From CAVPTL01 sp963794415 (GTDB lineage Bacteria > Actinomycetota > Thermoleophilia > Gaiellales > JAICJC01): a stretch of 64,000 bases of DNA. Shown piece by piece: positions 33,976 through 43,772 of the stretch. A program made the translations under genes and the position numbers. The stretch's first letter is position 1. Every line of letters starts with the position of its first letter. The notes beneath the pieces were generated by a model that worked only from the letters and a program-made list of their open reading frames with translations, was not told where the DNA came from and did no database searches. The DNA is taken from assembly GCA_963794415.1 (NCBI GenBank), contig CAWCDI010000004.1, forward strand, positions 406,926 through 470,925, in the 5' to 3' direction.

Positions 33976-35111
33976 CAGGCCATCGCCGGCTGATCGCGCT
34001 GCTCGATGGGCGTGTACGGCCGCACCGGCGGGCCGACGTACTCCGAGCTCGGGCGGATGAGGCGGTTGTCGGCGTGCTGCTCCATCACGTGGGCGGCCCA
34101 GCCGACCACCCGGCTCATCGCGAAGATCGGCGTGAAGAGGCCGGTCTCGATGCCCAGGTAGTGATACGTCGAAGCGGAGTAGAAGTCGACGTTGGGATAG
34201 AGGCCCTTCTGCTCGAGCACGACGTCCTCGATATGGTTGGACATCGTGTACCACTGCGGCTCATCCGACTCCTCGGAGAGCTGCTCGGAGAACCGCTTGA
34301 GGATGACGGCCCGCGGATCGAACGTCTTGTACACGCGGTGGCCGAAGCCCATGATCCGCTCCTTGCGGTCGAGCCGCGCGCGGATCTCATCGTCCACCCG
34401 GTCGTAGTCGCCGATGGCCTGCAGCAGCTTCATGACCTGCTCGTTGGCACCACCGTGCAGCGGCCCCTTCAGCGCGCCGATGGCGCCGGTCACCGCCGAG
34501 TGCATATCGGAGAGCGTCGAGGCGATCACCCGAGCGGTGAACGTCGAGGCATTCATCTCGTGGTCGGCGTGCAGGATGAGCGCGACGTCGAACGTCTTCA
34601 CGGCCGTCGGGCTGCCCTGCTCGCCGTTCAGCACGTAGAGGAAGTTGGCCGCGTGACCCAGCTCGGGATCCGACGCGATGGGCTCGAGGCCGCGGCGGCG
34701 CCGGTCGTAGCGCGCAACCATGATCGGCATCTTCGCGATGAGCCGCGTGGCCTTCGCGAAGTTGGCGTCCTCGGTATTGGAGTTCTTGTCAGGGTCGTCG
34801 AACGAGTCGGCCGACACCGCGGTGCGCAGCATCTCCATCGGCTCGGCGTGATCGGCGAGCATGTCGATGACCGACTCGGCCTCGGGAGAGAGCTCGCGCG
34901 CCTCGGTGAGCGCGGCGGTGAACTGCTGCAGCTCCGCCTCGGTCGGCAGGTGCCCCTTCAGCGTGAGGAAGCACACTTCCTCGTAGGTCGAGTGCTCGGC
35001 GAGGTCGCCGACGTCGTACCCGCCGTAGATGAGGACGCCCTTCTGGCCGTCGATCGAGCACAGCCGGCTGCGTGCGACCACAACCCCTTCAAGTCCACCT
35101 TTGTCGGCCAT
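33975..35111 (-). CDS. gltA: citrate synthase
   Basis: A 378-residue citrate synthase, condensing oxaloacetate and acetyl-CoA. The domain start is GLEGVVVARSRLCSIDGQKGVLIYGGYDVGDLA; the catalytic histidines are in LHADHEMNASTFTARV and ALKGPLHGGANEQV, and the catalytic aspartate region is FGHRVYKTFDPRAVIL. The length fits the short bacterial type. The ATG at 35109-35111 is preferred over the ATG at 35138 because GGAGGG stands six bases upstream. It is divergent from the isocitrate/malate dehydrogenase operon. Confidence 0.95.
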   Translation of the reverse strand: MADKGGLEGVVVARSRLCSIDGQKGVLIYGGYDVGDLAEHSTYEEVCFLTLKGHLPTEAELQQFTAALTEARELSPEAESVIDMLADHAEPMEMLRTAVSADSFDDPDKNSNTEDANFAKATRLIAKMPIMVARYDRRRRGLEPIASDPELGHAANFLYVLNGEQGSPTAVKTFDVALILHADHEMNASTFTARVIASTLSDMHSAVTGAIGALKGPLHGGANEQVMKLLQAIGDYDRVDDEIRARLDRKERIMGFGHRVYKTFDPRAVILKRFSEQLSEESDEPQWYTMSNHIEDVVLEQKGLYPNVDFYSASTYHYLGIETGLFTPIFAMSRVVGWAAHVMEQHADNRLIRPSSEYVGPPVRPYTPIEQRDQPAMA

Positions 35112-35216
35112 CTGTCGCCCTCCAACCCGTCCGTTCATCCTGTCTCGACTTCGACCGAATCCTAGCGTTCGTGCGAGAATCGCCCGGCCAGCCCCTCACC
35201 ACCCAGGAGTTTTCTT

Positions 35217-36310
<1,094 letters not shown>

Positions 36311-36314
<4 letters not shown>

Positions 36315-37240
36315 GGCGAGAGAAGATCACCGTCGTCGGCGCGGGTAACGTCGGCGCGACCACCGCGCAGCGGCTGGCCGAGCGCGACTATGCCGACGTG
36401 GTGCTGGTCGACATCGTCGAGGGCCTGCCGCAGGGCAAGGCGCTCGACATGAACGAGGCCGGCCCGGTGGTGGGCTACGAGCCCAACGTCGTCGGCTCCA
36501 ACGCCTACGACGAGACGGCGGGCTCCGCCATCTGCGTCATCACCAGCGGCCGGGCGCGCACGCCGGGGATGAGCCGCGACGACCTGCTGAAGACCAACCA
36601 GGCCATCGTCGCCGACGTCACCCGAAACCTGGTCGAGCGCTCGCCCGACACCATCATCATCGTGGTCACCAACCCGCTCGACGCGATGTGCCAGGTGGCC
36701 TTCGACGTCGCCGGGCTGCCCCGCGAGCGCGTGATCGGCATGGCCGGCGTGCTCGATACGGCCCGCTTCCGCACGTTCCTGGCCTGGGAGCTGGGCGTGT
36801 CGGTGGCCGACGTCACCGGCTTCGTGCTCGGCGGCCACGGCGACCAGATGGTGCCCGTCGTCTCGAACACCAACATCGCGGGCATCCCCGTGACCGACCT
36901 GATCGCAGCCGACCGGCTCGCCGAGATCGTGCAGCGCACCCGCGACGGCGGCGCCGAGGTGGTCAAGCTGCTGAAGTCGGGCTCGGCGTACTACGCCCCG
37001 TCGGCGGCCATCTGCCAGATGGTCGACTCCATCGTGCTCGACCAGAAGCGCGTGCTTCCCGCGGCGGCGCTCCTGCGCGGCGAGTACGGGCTCGACGGCC
37101 TCTACATGGGCGTGCCCTGCCGGCTGGGAGCAAGCGGCCTGGAGCACGTGTTCGAGGTCGAGCTCACGTCCGAGGAGCAGAGTCAGCTCAACACGTCGGC
37201 TGACGCAGTGCGTGAGCTCATCGACGTGATGGGTCTCTGA
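36311..37240 (+). CDS. mdh: malate dehydrogenase
   Basis: A 309-residue LDH-like malate dehydrogenase. NAD-binding GAGNVGATTAQRLAERDYADVVLVDI (acidic residue after the second strand, favouring NAD), the malate-specific arginine loop TSGRARTPGMSRDDLLKTNQ, the TNPLDAM segment and the catalytic histidine in LGGHGDQMVPV are present. The ATG overlaps the isocitrate dehydrogenase stop (ATGA). The gene pair icd-mdh thus forms one translational unit next to the divergent citrate synthase gene. Confidence 0.95.
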
Positions 37241-37253
37241 GCACGACCACGGT

Positions 37254-38768
37254 ATGAACCGATCGGCCCGACTGAAGCAGCTTGCGGGCCAGTCGTTCGT
37301 CTACGGCCTGGGGGGCCTCGTCTCCCGGGCCGTGGGCATCGTGCTGCTTCCCGTGTACTTCAGACACGTCTCGCGGGTCCAGTTCGGCGATGTCGAGCTG
37401 ATCATGTCGACCATCACGCTGGCAGCCATCCTGTTCCGGCTTGGTCTGACCAATGCGATGTTCCGGTTCTCGTTCGACCGCGCTGGGGATGAGGCGCGCC
37501 GGGAGACCATCCAGACCACCTTCACCGCGACGCTCGTGCTCTCCACGCTGGCGGTCGTCCTCGGGCTGATCTTCCTCAATCCGCTCGCAAGTGTGCTCGG
37601 CGGAAAGACGCTCACCATCATTGGCCTGACCGGTCTCTGGGTGTCGATGAACTTCGACATCGTCACGGGCATCTACCGCATCGAGCGCCGGCCGTCGGCG
37701 TTCGTCGTCTACTCGCTCATCAACGTCGCGATCACGGTGGTCATGACCATCCTGCTGGTGGTGTACACCCACCACGAGGCGGCCGGCCTGATGATCGGCA
37801 ACTTCTCGGGCACCTACATCACCTACGTGCTGATGGTGATCGCGCGCCGCGACATGGTGGGCTTCCGGCTGTTCGACCGCGAGCTGCTCAAACGCATGCT
37901 GCACTTCTCGGTGCCGCTGATCCCGGCGGGGCTCGCGCTCTGGGCGCTGAACGTGGCCGACCGGTTCCAGGTGAAGTACCTGGGCTCTCCCGAGCTCCTC
38001 GGCTCGTACTCCGCCGCATCGAAGATCGCGCTCTCCATCATGCTGCTGATCGCGGCGTTCCAGACCGCGTGGCCGGCGTTTGCGAACTCGATGCCCACCG
38101 AGGACGAGACGCGCAAGGTGTACGCCGTCGTGCTGACGTACTGGTCGATGGTCATGGCCTGGGCGGTGGTCGCGATCAGCCTCGTGACGCCGCCCTACAT
38201 CCACATCTCGCTGCCAAAGACGGTCTGGGACGCGGCGCCCGTGGTGCCGCTCCTGATGTTCGGGTCGGTGCTCTTCGGTGCCTACCTGATCCTGAACGCC
38301 GGCGTGAACCGCTCCAAGAAGACCCGCTTCACGCCGGTGGTCACGGCGGTGGCGGCCGTCGTCAACATCGGCGCGAACTTCCTGTTCATCCCGTGGCTGG
38401 GAATCGTCGGCGCCGGCATCACGACGGTGCTCGGCTACATCGTGCTCGTCTACCTCGGCTGGCGAAACGCCCAGCACTCCTACCCGGTGGACTACGAGTG
38501 GAGCCGGGTGATCCGCACCGCGCTTGCGGCGGCGTTCTTCATCGCGATCTCGGTGTGGGTCGTGCCGCCCGCCGGACTCCTCGCAATCGCCCTGCGCGCC
38601 GTGCTGATCCTGCTCTTCCCGGTGTCCCTCGTACTGATCAGGGTGGTGCAGCCCGGCGAGCTTCGCAGGGTGCGCTCGACCCTCAAGACGATGGGTCGCA
38701 AGCGCTCGAAGGAAGCCGTGATCGAGGCCGAGGAGGAAGAGGCGATCGAGGAGGAGCCCGTGGCGTGA
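37254..38768 (+). CDS. Wzx-like polysaccharide/lipid flippase
   Basis: A 504-residue integral membrane protein of the MATE/MOP flippase superfamily with about 12-14 helices. It opens LKQLAGQSFVYGLGGLVSRAVGIVLLPVYFRHVS, the usual start of RfbX/Wzx-type proteins, and contains FSVPLIPAGLALWALNVADRFQVKYLGSPELLGSYSAA, the family's helix-7 region. The C-terminal tail is highly charged (EAEEEEAIEEE). Family members flip lipid-linked oligosaccharides across the membrane. It stands alone after mdh, with no sugar-polymer genes nearby. Its TGA lies inside palindromic repeat copy 5. Confidence 0.85.
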   Translation: MNRSARLKQLAGQSFVYGLGGLVSRAVGIVLLPVYFRHVSRVQFGDVELIMSTITLAAILFRLGLTNAMFRFSFDRAGDEARRETIQTTFTATLVLSTLAVVLGLIFLNPLASVLGGKTLTIIGLTGLWVSMNFDIVTGIYRIERRPSAFVVYSLINVAITVVMTILLVVYTHHEAAGLMIGNFSGTYITYVLMVIARRDMVGFRLFDRELLKRMLHFSVPLIPAGLALWALNVADRFQVKYLGSPELLGSYSAASKIALSIMLLIAAFQTAWPAFANSMPTEDETRKVYAVVLTYWSMVMAWAVVAISLVTPPYIHISLPKTVWDAAPVVPLLMFGSVLFGAYLILNAGVNRSKKTRFTPVVTAVAAVVNIGANFLFIPWLGIVGAGITTVLGYIVLVYLGWRNAQHSYPVDYEWSRVIRTALAAAFFIAISVWVVPPAGLLAIALRAVLILLFPVSLVLIRVVQPGELRRVRSTLKTMGRKRSKEAVIEAEEEEAIEEEPVA

Positions 38769-38797
38769 ACGAACGGAGCCAGGCACCGTTCACTCAC
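38765..38797. repeat. 33-bp palindromic repeat, copy 5
   Basis: GTGAACGAACGGAGCC-A-GGCACCGTTCACTCAC; 13 of 16 arm positions pair. It supplies the TGA of the flippase (38766-38768) and the TGA of the convergent rsgA gene (38794-38796). Confidence 0.85.
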
Positions 38798-39849
38798 CAG
38801 GCGTCCGTGCGCCGCGCCTTGCTCATCGCCACCCAGTGGCGGCGCTCCTCCGAGCGGGCCCCCTTGTCATCACGCGTGGCCTGGAAGTGCAGCTCGCGCT
38901 GCAGCTTCCGGTAGGCGTCCAGCCGCTCGCGCGGCAGCGTGCCTGCCCTGATCGCCGCCTGCACCGCACAGCCCGGCTCGGTCTCGTGCGCGCAGTCGCG
39001 GAACTTGCACTCGGCGGCGAGCGACTCCACGTCGTCGAACGTCTGCGCCACGCCCTCATCGGCCTCCCAGAGCTGCATCACGCGCATCCCGGGCGTGTCG
39101 ATGATGCAGCCGCCGCCGGGCAGCACGATGAGCTCGCGATGGGTGGTGGTGTGCCGGCCGCGGCCGTCCTCGCGGATCTCGCTGGTGGCCATGCGCTCCT
39201 CGTCCAGGAGCCGGTTGATGAGCGTTGACTTGCCGACGCCCGAGGAGCCCACCGCCGCCGCGGTGCCGCTCGACCGGATCACCTCGCGCAGCGCCTCGAT
39301 GCCCCGGCCCGTCACCGACGAGATCACGTGGATCGGCACGCCGGCCGCCACCGCGTCCACCGCCTGCACGGCCGCAGGGATGTCGGAGCCCAGATCGGCC
39401 TTCGTCAGCACGATCACCGGGCTCGCCCCGCTCTCCCACGCCACCGCCAGGTAGCGCTCGATCCGCCGCGGATTGAACTCCTGGTTGAGCGAGGAGATCA
39501 GCAGAGCGACATCGACGTTCGCGGCCACCACCTGCTCGGTGGTGACCTCGCCGGCGGCATTGCGGACGAACGCCGAGCGCCGCGGCAGGATCGCCGAGAC
39601 CTTCACCCGGTCGGCGCTCGCGTCGGCGTCATGGGCCACCCAGTCGCCCACCGCCGGGCGGTCGATGGCCGACCTGGTGGCGTTTCGCATGGGGCCGGTC
39701 ATCTCGGCCCAGCGGTCGCCGCTATCGATCGCGAGCACGTAGGCGCCGCGATGCTGGATGATCACGCGGCCGGGCTCGAGGCCCTCCGCCGCGAATGGTG
39801 CGAAGGCGGACGCCCAGTCGGCGTTCCACCCATAGCGTTCAAGGTTCAC
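38794..39849 (-). CDS. rsgA: ribosome small-subunit-dependent GTPase RsgA
   Basis: A 351-residue circularly permuted GTPase that helps mature the 30S subunit. An N-terminal OB-like domain precedes the G domain, in which G4 (VLTKADL) comes before G1 (GSSGVGKSTLINRL) and G3 (IDTPGMR). The C-terminal zinc module is present (CKFRDCAHETEPGC). GTG at 39849 is preferred over the ATG at 39865-39867 because AGGAG (39856-39860) lies six bases before it, while the ATG has none. A 14-codon leader ORF and a hairpin lie upstream. Its stop lies in palindromic repeat copy 5. Confidence 0.93.
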   Translation of the reverse strand: MNLERYGWNADWASAFAPFAAEGLEPGRVIIQHRGAYVLAIDSGDRWAEMTGPMRNATRSAIDRPAVGDWVAHDADASADRVKVSAILPRRSAFVRNAAGEVTTEQVVAANVDVALLISSLNQEFNPRRIERYLAVAWESGASPVIVLTKADLGSDIPAAVQAVDAVAAGVPIHVISSVTGRGIEALREVIRSSGTAAAVGSSGVGKSTLINRLLDEERMATSEIREDGRGRHTTTHRELIVLPGGGCIIDTPGMRVMQLWEADEGVAQTFDDVESLAAECKFRDCAHETEPGCAVQAAIRAGTLPRERLDAYRKLQRELHFQATRDDKGARSEERRHWVAMSKARRTDAW

Positions 39850-39873
39850 GTGTGACTCCTGAGTCATGGGAAA

Positions 39874-39901
39874 CGACGTCGCCGGCTCTCAGGCGGCGTC
39901 G
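39874..39901 (-). promoter_or_regulatory. hairpin in the rsgA leader
   Basis: On the mRNA CGACGCCGCC pairs with GGCGACGTCG (one C-A mismatch) around an eight-base loop. It lies between the leader ORF and the rsgA ribosome site, where it could act on translation or transcript stability. Function is inferred. Confidence 0.4.
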
Positions 39902-39925
39902 GGCTCAGGAGATGGACGTGCGAGC

Positions 39926-39970
39926 TCAGACAGGCGGCCTGGAGGCGGGTGTACGAGCATCTGTTGTCAT
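39926..39970 (-). CDS. 14-residue leader ORF upstream of rsgA
   Basis: ATG at 39968-39970 is preceded at an ideal five-base spacing by AAAGGAGG (39976-39983), the strongest ribosome binding site in this part of the window, and encodes MTTDARTPASRPPV before a TGA at 39926-39928. A hairpin and then the rsgA start follow. The peptide is Thr/Pro/Arg-rich. A regulatory upstream ORF is plausible; a chance match to the ribosome site cannot be excluded. Confidence 0.4.
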   Translation of the reverse strand: MTTDARTPASRPPV

Positions 39971-40017
39971 TTCCGCCTCCTTTCGTGCGCAAGCTGGTCC
40001 GGTTGGTCGGCCCCAGA

Positions 40018-40908
40018 CTAGTCGACCGAGGCGGCCTTTGCCAGGGCTTTGAGCGAGAGCATCTCGTGGCACGCGCTCGCCGCGAGCCACGACGTGATGC
40101 CGGCCGGGTCATACGCCGGCGCCACCTCGACGCAGTCGAACCCGCGGAAGTCGATGCCGGTGAGCGACCGCAGGTGGGCCATCGCCTGGGCGCTGGTGGG
40201 CCCGCCGACCTCGGGAGTGCCCGTGCCGGGCGCAAACGCCGGATCGACGAAGTCGATGTCGAAGCTGAGGAACGCCGGCCGGTCGCCCACCCGGTCGCGC
40301 ACGCGGTCGCCGTACTCCTGCGGGGTGAGATCGGCCATCTCCATCCACGGGATGGCGTCGTAGCCGAGCTCCTGCGACGCGGTCTCATCCGACGCGCCGT
40401 AGAGCGTGCCGCGCATCCCCGCCTGCACCGATGCAGACGTCTCGACGAGCCCTTCCTCGGCCGCGCGCTTGAACACCGTGCCGTGGAAGTAGCGCGCGCC
40501 GTAGTACTGCTCCCACACGTCGGCGTGGGCGTCGAGGTGTACCAGCGCGAGCGGCCCGTGCACCGCCGCCGCAGCCCGCAGCTCGGCCAGCACCATCGAG
40601 TGGTCGCCGCCCAGGCAGAGCGGCGTCACGCCGGCCGCATGCACCGGAGCGAGAAACTCCTGGATCCGCTCGAGGGTCTGCTCGTGGTAGCCGGGCACGG
40701 TGGGCGAATCGCCGTAGTCCACCATCGAGAGCACCTCGTGCACATCGACGTGAAGGTTGGGGTTGTACGGGCGCAGGAGCGCCGAGGCCGAGCGGATGCC
40801 CTCCGGCCCGAAGCGCGCACCCGAGCGAAACGACACGGCGTCGTCGGTCGGGATCCCGATCACCACCACATCGACATCCTCGAGCGTCTGTACGTGCGGC
40901 AGCCGCAT
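40018..40908 (-). CDS. agmatinase/arginase family ureohydrolase
   Basis: A 296-residue ureohydrolase with the full set of binuclear manganese motifs: GGDHS, LDAHADVW and SFDIDFVDPAFAPGTGTPEVGG. The family hydrolyses guanidino compounds to urea; the overall form (GIPTDDAVSFRSGARFGPEGIR start) is closest to agmatinase and related guanidinobutyrase/guanidinopropionase types. The exact substrate is not fixed by these motifs. It is divergent from the SDR gene. If an agmatinase, it would make putrescine; the PLP decarboxylase at 2829 is too distant to count as support. Confidence 0.87.
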   Translation of the reverse strand: MRLPHVQTLEDVDVVVIGIPTDDAVSFRSGARFGPEGIRSASALLRPYNPNLHVDVHEVLSMVDYGDSPTVPGYHEQTLERIQEFLAPVHAAGVTPLCLGGDHSMVLAELRAAAAVHGPLALVHLDAHADVWEQYYGARYFHGTVFKRAAEEGLVETSASVQAGMRGTLYGASDETASQELGYDAIPWMEMADLTPQEYGDRVRDRVGDRPAFLSFDIDFVDPAFAPGTGTPEVGGPTSAQAMAHLRSLTGIDFRGFDCVEVAPAYDPAGITSWLAASACHEMLSLKALAKAASVD

Positions 40909-40979
40909 GAAGGTGCGCGGGCCCGCTGAAGCGCGGCATCACGGAGGCATCGATCGGGCGGTAGTGCACAGCGCCATCG

Positions 40980-40985
40980 TATAGC
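40980..40985 (+). promoter_or_regulatory. -10-like hexamer upstream of the SDR gene
   Basis: TATAGC ends eight bases before the ATG at 40994. The last base departs from TAnnnT, but spacing fits a leaderless transcript and no ribosome site is present. Confidence 0.35.
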
Positions 40986-40993
40986 CTGCGGCG

Positions 40994-41731
40994 ATGGAGC
41001 TGGGCTTGAACGGCACCGCCGCGATCGTCGGCGGAGCCTCGTCGGGAATGGGGCTTGCAATCGCGCGGGCGCTCGCCGCCGAAGGCACCGCGGTGACCAT
41101 GCTGGCGCGGGATCCCGCGAAGCTCGCCGACGCCGCCCAGAGCGTGCCCGGGGCGCTCACCGTGGCCGGCGACGTGCGCGACCGCGCGGTGCTGGCAGAG
41201 GCCGTCGAGCGCACCGCAGGCGAGCGCGGCCGGCTCGACATCGTGATCAATAACGCCGGCGGGCCGCCTGCAGGCACATTCGAGTCGGTCGCCGACGACG
41301 CCTGGCTCGACGCCTTCGAGCTCTCGCTGCACGCCACCATCCGGCTCACCAAGCTGGCGCTCCCGCACCTGCGCGCGAGCGGGCGCGGGCGCGTGGTGAA
41401 CATCACCTCGTGGTCGGTGCGCGAGCCCATCCCCAACCTCATCCTCTCCAACGCCATCCGCCCGGGCGTGATCGGCTGGGCCAAGACCATCGCCCACGAG
41501 CTCGGCCCCGACGGCATCACGGTCAACACCGTCGCCCCCGGCAAGATCGACACTCCGCGCACCGCAGCGCTCGGCGGCCAGAACGACGACATGAGCTCGA
41601 TCCCGGCTCGTCGCAGAGGCACTGCCGATGAGGTCGCAGCCGCCGTCGTCTTCCTCTGCTCCGTGCCGGCGGCGTACATCTCGGGCACCGTGCTGCCGGT
41701 CGATGGCGGAGCTCTTCGCGGCGTCTGGTGA
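40994..41731 (+). CDS. atypical short-chain dehydrogenase/reductase family protein
   Basis: A 245-residue SDR-fold protein. The nucleotide loop is GGASSGMGLAIA (residues 13-24, instead of TGxxxGxG), the NNAGG motif is intact (86-90) and the catalytic serine S139 lies in NITSWS. The catalytic Tyr-x3-Lys is missing: the equivalent positions are S152 and R156 (SNAIR). The C-terminus VLPVDGGALRG is normal. It matches a known SDR subgroup that lacks the catalytic pair, so it may be a reductase with a different mechanism, or a binding protein. It stands alone, divergent from the agmatinase-family gene. Confidence 0.83.
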   Translation: MELGLNGTAAIVGGASSGMGLAIARALAAEGTAVTMLARDPAKLADAAQSVPGALTVAGDVRDRAVLAEAVERTAGERGRLDIVINNAGGPPAGTFESVADDAWLDAFELSLHATIRLTKLALPHLRASGRGRVVNITSWSVREPIPNLILSNAIRPGVIGWAKTIAHELGPDGITVNTVAPGKIDTPRTAALGGQNDDMSSIPARRRGTADEVAAAVVFLCSVPAAYISGTVLPVDGGALRGVW

Positions 41732-41770
41732 GCCGGGCTTCGGCTCAACCGGATCGCAATAGCGCGCACG

Positions 41771-41776
41771 TACCAT
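41771..41776 (+). promoter_or_regulatory. -10 hexamer, probable leaderless promoter of the rhomboid gene
   Basis: TACCAT ends seven bases before the ATG at 41784; no Shine-Dalgarno lies between. Confidence 0.5.
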
Positions 41777-41783
41777 TGTCCTG

Positions 41784-42623
41784 ATGGCCACAGAACCCGC
41801 CACGTGTTACCGGCATCCCCACCGCCAGACCGCCCTCAGCTGCTCCAACTGCGGCCGCAACGTGTGCCCCGAGTGCATGACGCACGCCGCCGTGGGAATC
41901 CGATGCCCCGAGTGCTCGGGTAAACCACGTGTGATGCGCCGCGCCGCCTTCACCCAGCCCAACGAGCCCTGGGTGACCCGCTTCCTGATCGCCGCGAACG
42001 TCGTGGTGTTCCTGCTGACCAACAGCATCAACGGCGGCCTCGGATTCGGATCGGCCGACCTCAACTCGCTGGGCGTGAAGCTCTCGCTCGCCGGCCCGTT
42101 CATCGCCCACGGCGACTACTGGCGGCTGGTGACGTCCGGGTTCGTCCACTTCGGCATCCTGCACATCGCCTTCAACATGTATTTCCTCTGGATCATCGGC
42201 CAGCCGCTGGAGCGCTATCTCGGCTCGGTGCGGTTCGGGGTGGTGTACATGGTGTCGCTCCTCGGTGGCAGCTTCGGCGCGCTGCTCCTGAGCCCCAACT
42301 CGCTCACCGCCGGCGCGTCCGGCGCGCTCTTCGGCCTGATGGGCGCCATGTTCGTGCTCGAGCGCCAGCGCGGCATCGCCCTGCTCGGCGGCTCCATCGG
42401 CGGCCTGATCGTGATCAACCTGGCGTTCGGCTTCATCCCCGGCTCCAACATCTCCATCGGCGGGCACATCGGCGGCCTGATCGCGGGCGGCCTCTGCGCC
42501 TTCGTGCTCTCGGGCTTCGGCCGCGGCCACATGGCCTCCACCAAGCTCTCGGTGGCGTCCTACGCGGGCCTGGTCGCGATCGGCGCCGTCGCAGTCATCG
42601 GCTCCCTGGTCTCGGTGTGGTGA
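41784..42623 (+). CDS. rhomboid intramembrane serine protease with N-terminal zinc finger
   Basis: A 279-residue rhomboid. The cytoplasmic N-terminus has a B-box-like zinc site (CYRHPH, CSNCGRNVCPECM, CPECS; residues 8-44). The membrane domain has six or seven helices with HIAFN (oxyanion Asn131), the nucleophile GASGALFG (Ser179) and the base in SIGGHIGGL (His228), so it should be active. It cleaves membrane proteins within or near their helices. Probably leaderless. Its stop overlaps the GTG of the PDZ/Lon protease gene, giving a two-protease membrane operon. Confidence 0.93.
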   Translation: MATEPATCYRHPHRQTALSCSNCGRNVCPECMTHAAVGIRCPECSGKPRVMRRAAFTQPNEPWVTRFLIAANVVVFLLTNSINGGLGFGSADLNSLGVKLSLAGPFIAHGDYWRLVTSGFVHFGILHIAFNMYFLWIIGQPLERYLGSVRFGVVYMVSLLGGSFGALLLSPNSLTAGASGALFGLMGAMFVLERQRGIALLGGSIGGLIVINLAFGFIPGSNISIGGHIGGLIAGGLCAFVLSGFGRGHMASTKLSVASYAGLVAIGAVAVIGSLVSVW

Positions 42624-43657
42624 CCGAGCTGCGCAAGCCACGGTGGTCGTGGATCGCGGCGATCATCGCGGTGCTCGTGCTGGCGGGCGTGGTCTGGGGC
42701 TGGACGACGCAGTCCGGCTACTACGCGATCTGGCCCGACAAGGCCCATCCAGCAGCCCAGTACGTGCACGTGCCCGGCGGCACCTCGCCTGCGGGCAGCT
42801 CGGGCTTCTACTTCGTCGACGTGCACCTGCTCGAGGCCAACCGCATCGAGGCCCAGTACTTCAAGCACCTCGTCACCGGCGCGCAGCTCATCCCCGTCCA
42901 GTCGGAGCGGCCCCCGGGACAGTCCCAGGCCCAGTTCGAGGCCGCCGACCTGCAGGCGATGGATAGCTCCCAGCGCATCGCCCAGGCAGTCGCCGAGCGC
43001 GCGCTGGGGATGCCCGTGACCATCAAGCGGCTCGGGCTCACGGTCACCGCCGTCCAGCCCAAGTACCCAGCGGCGAAGGCGGGGGTGCAGCCGGGCGAGG
43101 TGCTGACTAGGATCAACGGCACGCCCGTGATGTCGGAGGCCGACCTGGCGAAGGCCAGCGCGGGCGTGGACGCCGGCGACGTCGCGAGCTACACGTTCAC
43201 GAGCCTCGGCACCAAGAAGATCCGCACCGTGGCGATCCCCGGGAGCAAGAGCTCGCGCGGCATCATCGGCATCGGCATCGCCGACGCAGCCCGGATCACG
43301 CATCTGCCTGTTCACGTGAAGTTCTCCACACAGGGCATCGGCGGCCCCTCTGCGGGCCTCGCGTTCACGCTCGAGATCTATGACAGCCTCAGCCACCGCC
43401 ACCTGCTGGACGGGCACCGGATCGCCGTGACCGGCGAGATCGGCCTCGACGGGAGCGTCGAGGAGATCGGCGGCGCCACGCAGAAGACGCTTGGCGCAAT
43501 TTCCGCCGGTGCAGACACGTTCATCGTCCCTGCCGGCGCCAATTTCCGCGACGCGAAGAAGGCCGCGAAGGGCCGCATCCGGGTCATCGGAGTGACGTCG
43601 TTCGACCAGGCGCTCAAGGTCATCCGCGGTCTGCCGCCGGTCTCCTCAAGCAGCTGA
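42620..43657 (+). CDS. YlbL-type PDZ/Lon-like membrane serine protease
   Basis: A 345-residue protease of the YlbL type. One N-terminal membrane helix (IAAIIAVLVLAGVVWGW), a PDZ domain around residues 130-205 (KYPAAKAGVQPGEVLTRINGTPV), and a C-terminal Lon proteolytic domain with the Ser-Lys dyad, S244 (IGGPSAGLAFT) and K289 (GATQKTLGA). No ATPase is present, so it is ATP-independent; the catalytic domain faces outside. The GTG at 42620 overlaps the rhomboid stop (a GTG three bases earlier is equally possible). A strong terminator follows. Confidence 0.93.
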   Translation: MTELRKPRWSWIAAIIAVLVLAGVVWGWTTQSGYYAIWPDKAHPAAQYVHVPGGTSPAGSSGFYFVDVHLLEANRIEAQYFKHLVTGAQLIPVQSERPPGQSQAQFEAADLQAMDSSQRIAQAVAERALGMPVTIKRLGLTVTAVQPKYPAAKAGVQPGEVLTRINGTPVMSEADLAKASAGVDAGDVASYTFTSLGTKKIRTVAIPGSKSSRGIIGIGIADAARITHLPVHVKFSTQGIGGPSAGLAFTLEIYDSLSHRHLLDGHRIAVTGEIGLDGSVEEIGGATQKTLGAISAGADTFIVPAGANFRDAKKAAKGRIRVIGVTSFDQALKVIRGLPPVSSSS

Positions 43658-43692
43658 AAAAGGAACTCCCGCTCTTAGCGGGTTTTCCTTTT
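43657..43692 (+). terminator. Rho-independent terminator after the protease operon
   Basis: CCCGCT (43668-43673), loop CTT and AGCGGG form a 6-bp GC stem; the flanking AAAAAGGAA (43657-43665) can pair with TTTTCCTTTT (43683-43692) and leaves a T-rich tail. The best intrinsic terminator in the window. Confidence 0.85.
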
Positions 43693-43772
43693 CTTCACCC
43701 CTGGCTTCACCGGCCGGACACTCGTACACTTCGCCCTCGCTCTTCCTCGCCGTCTATCCCGGAGTCTCCCAC

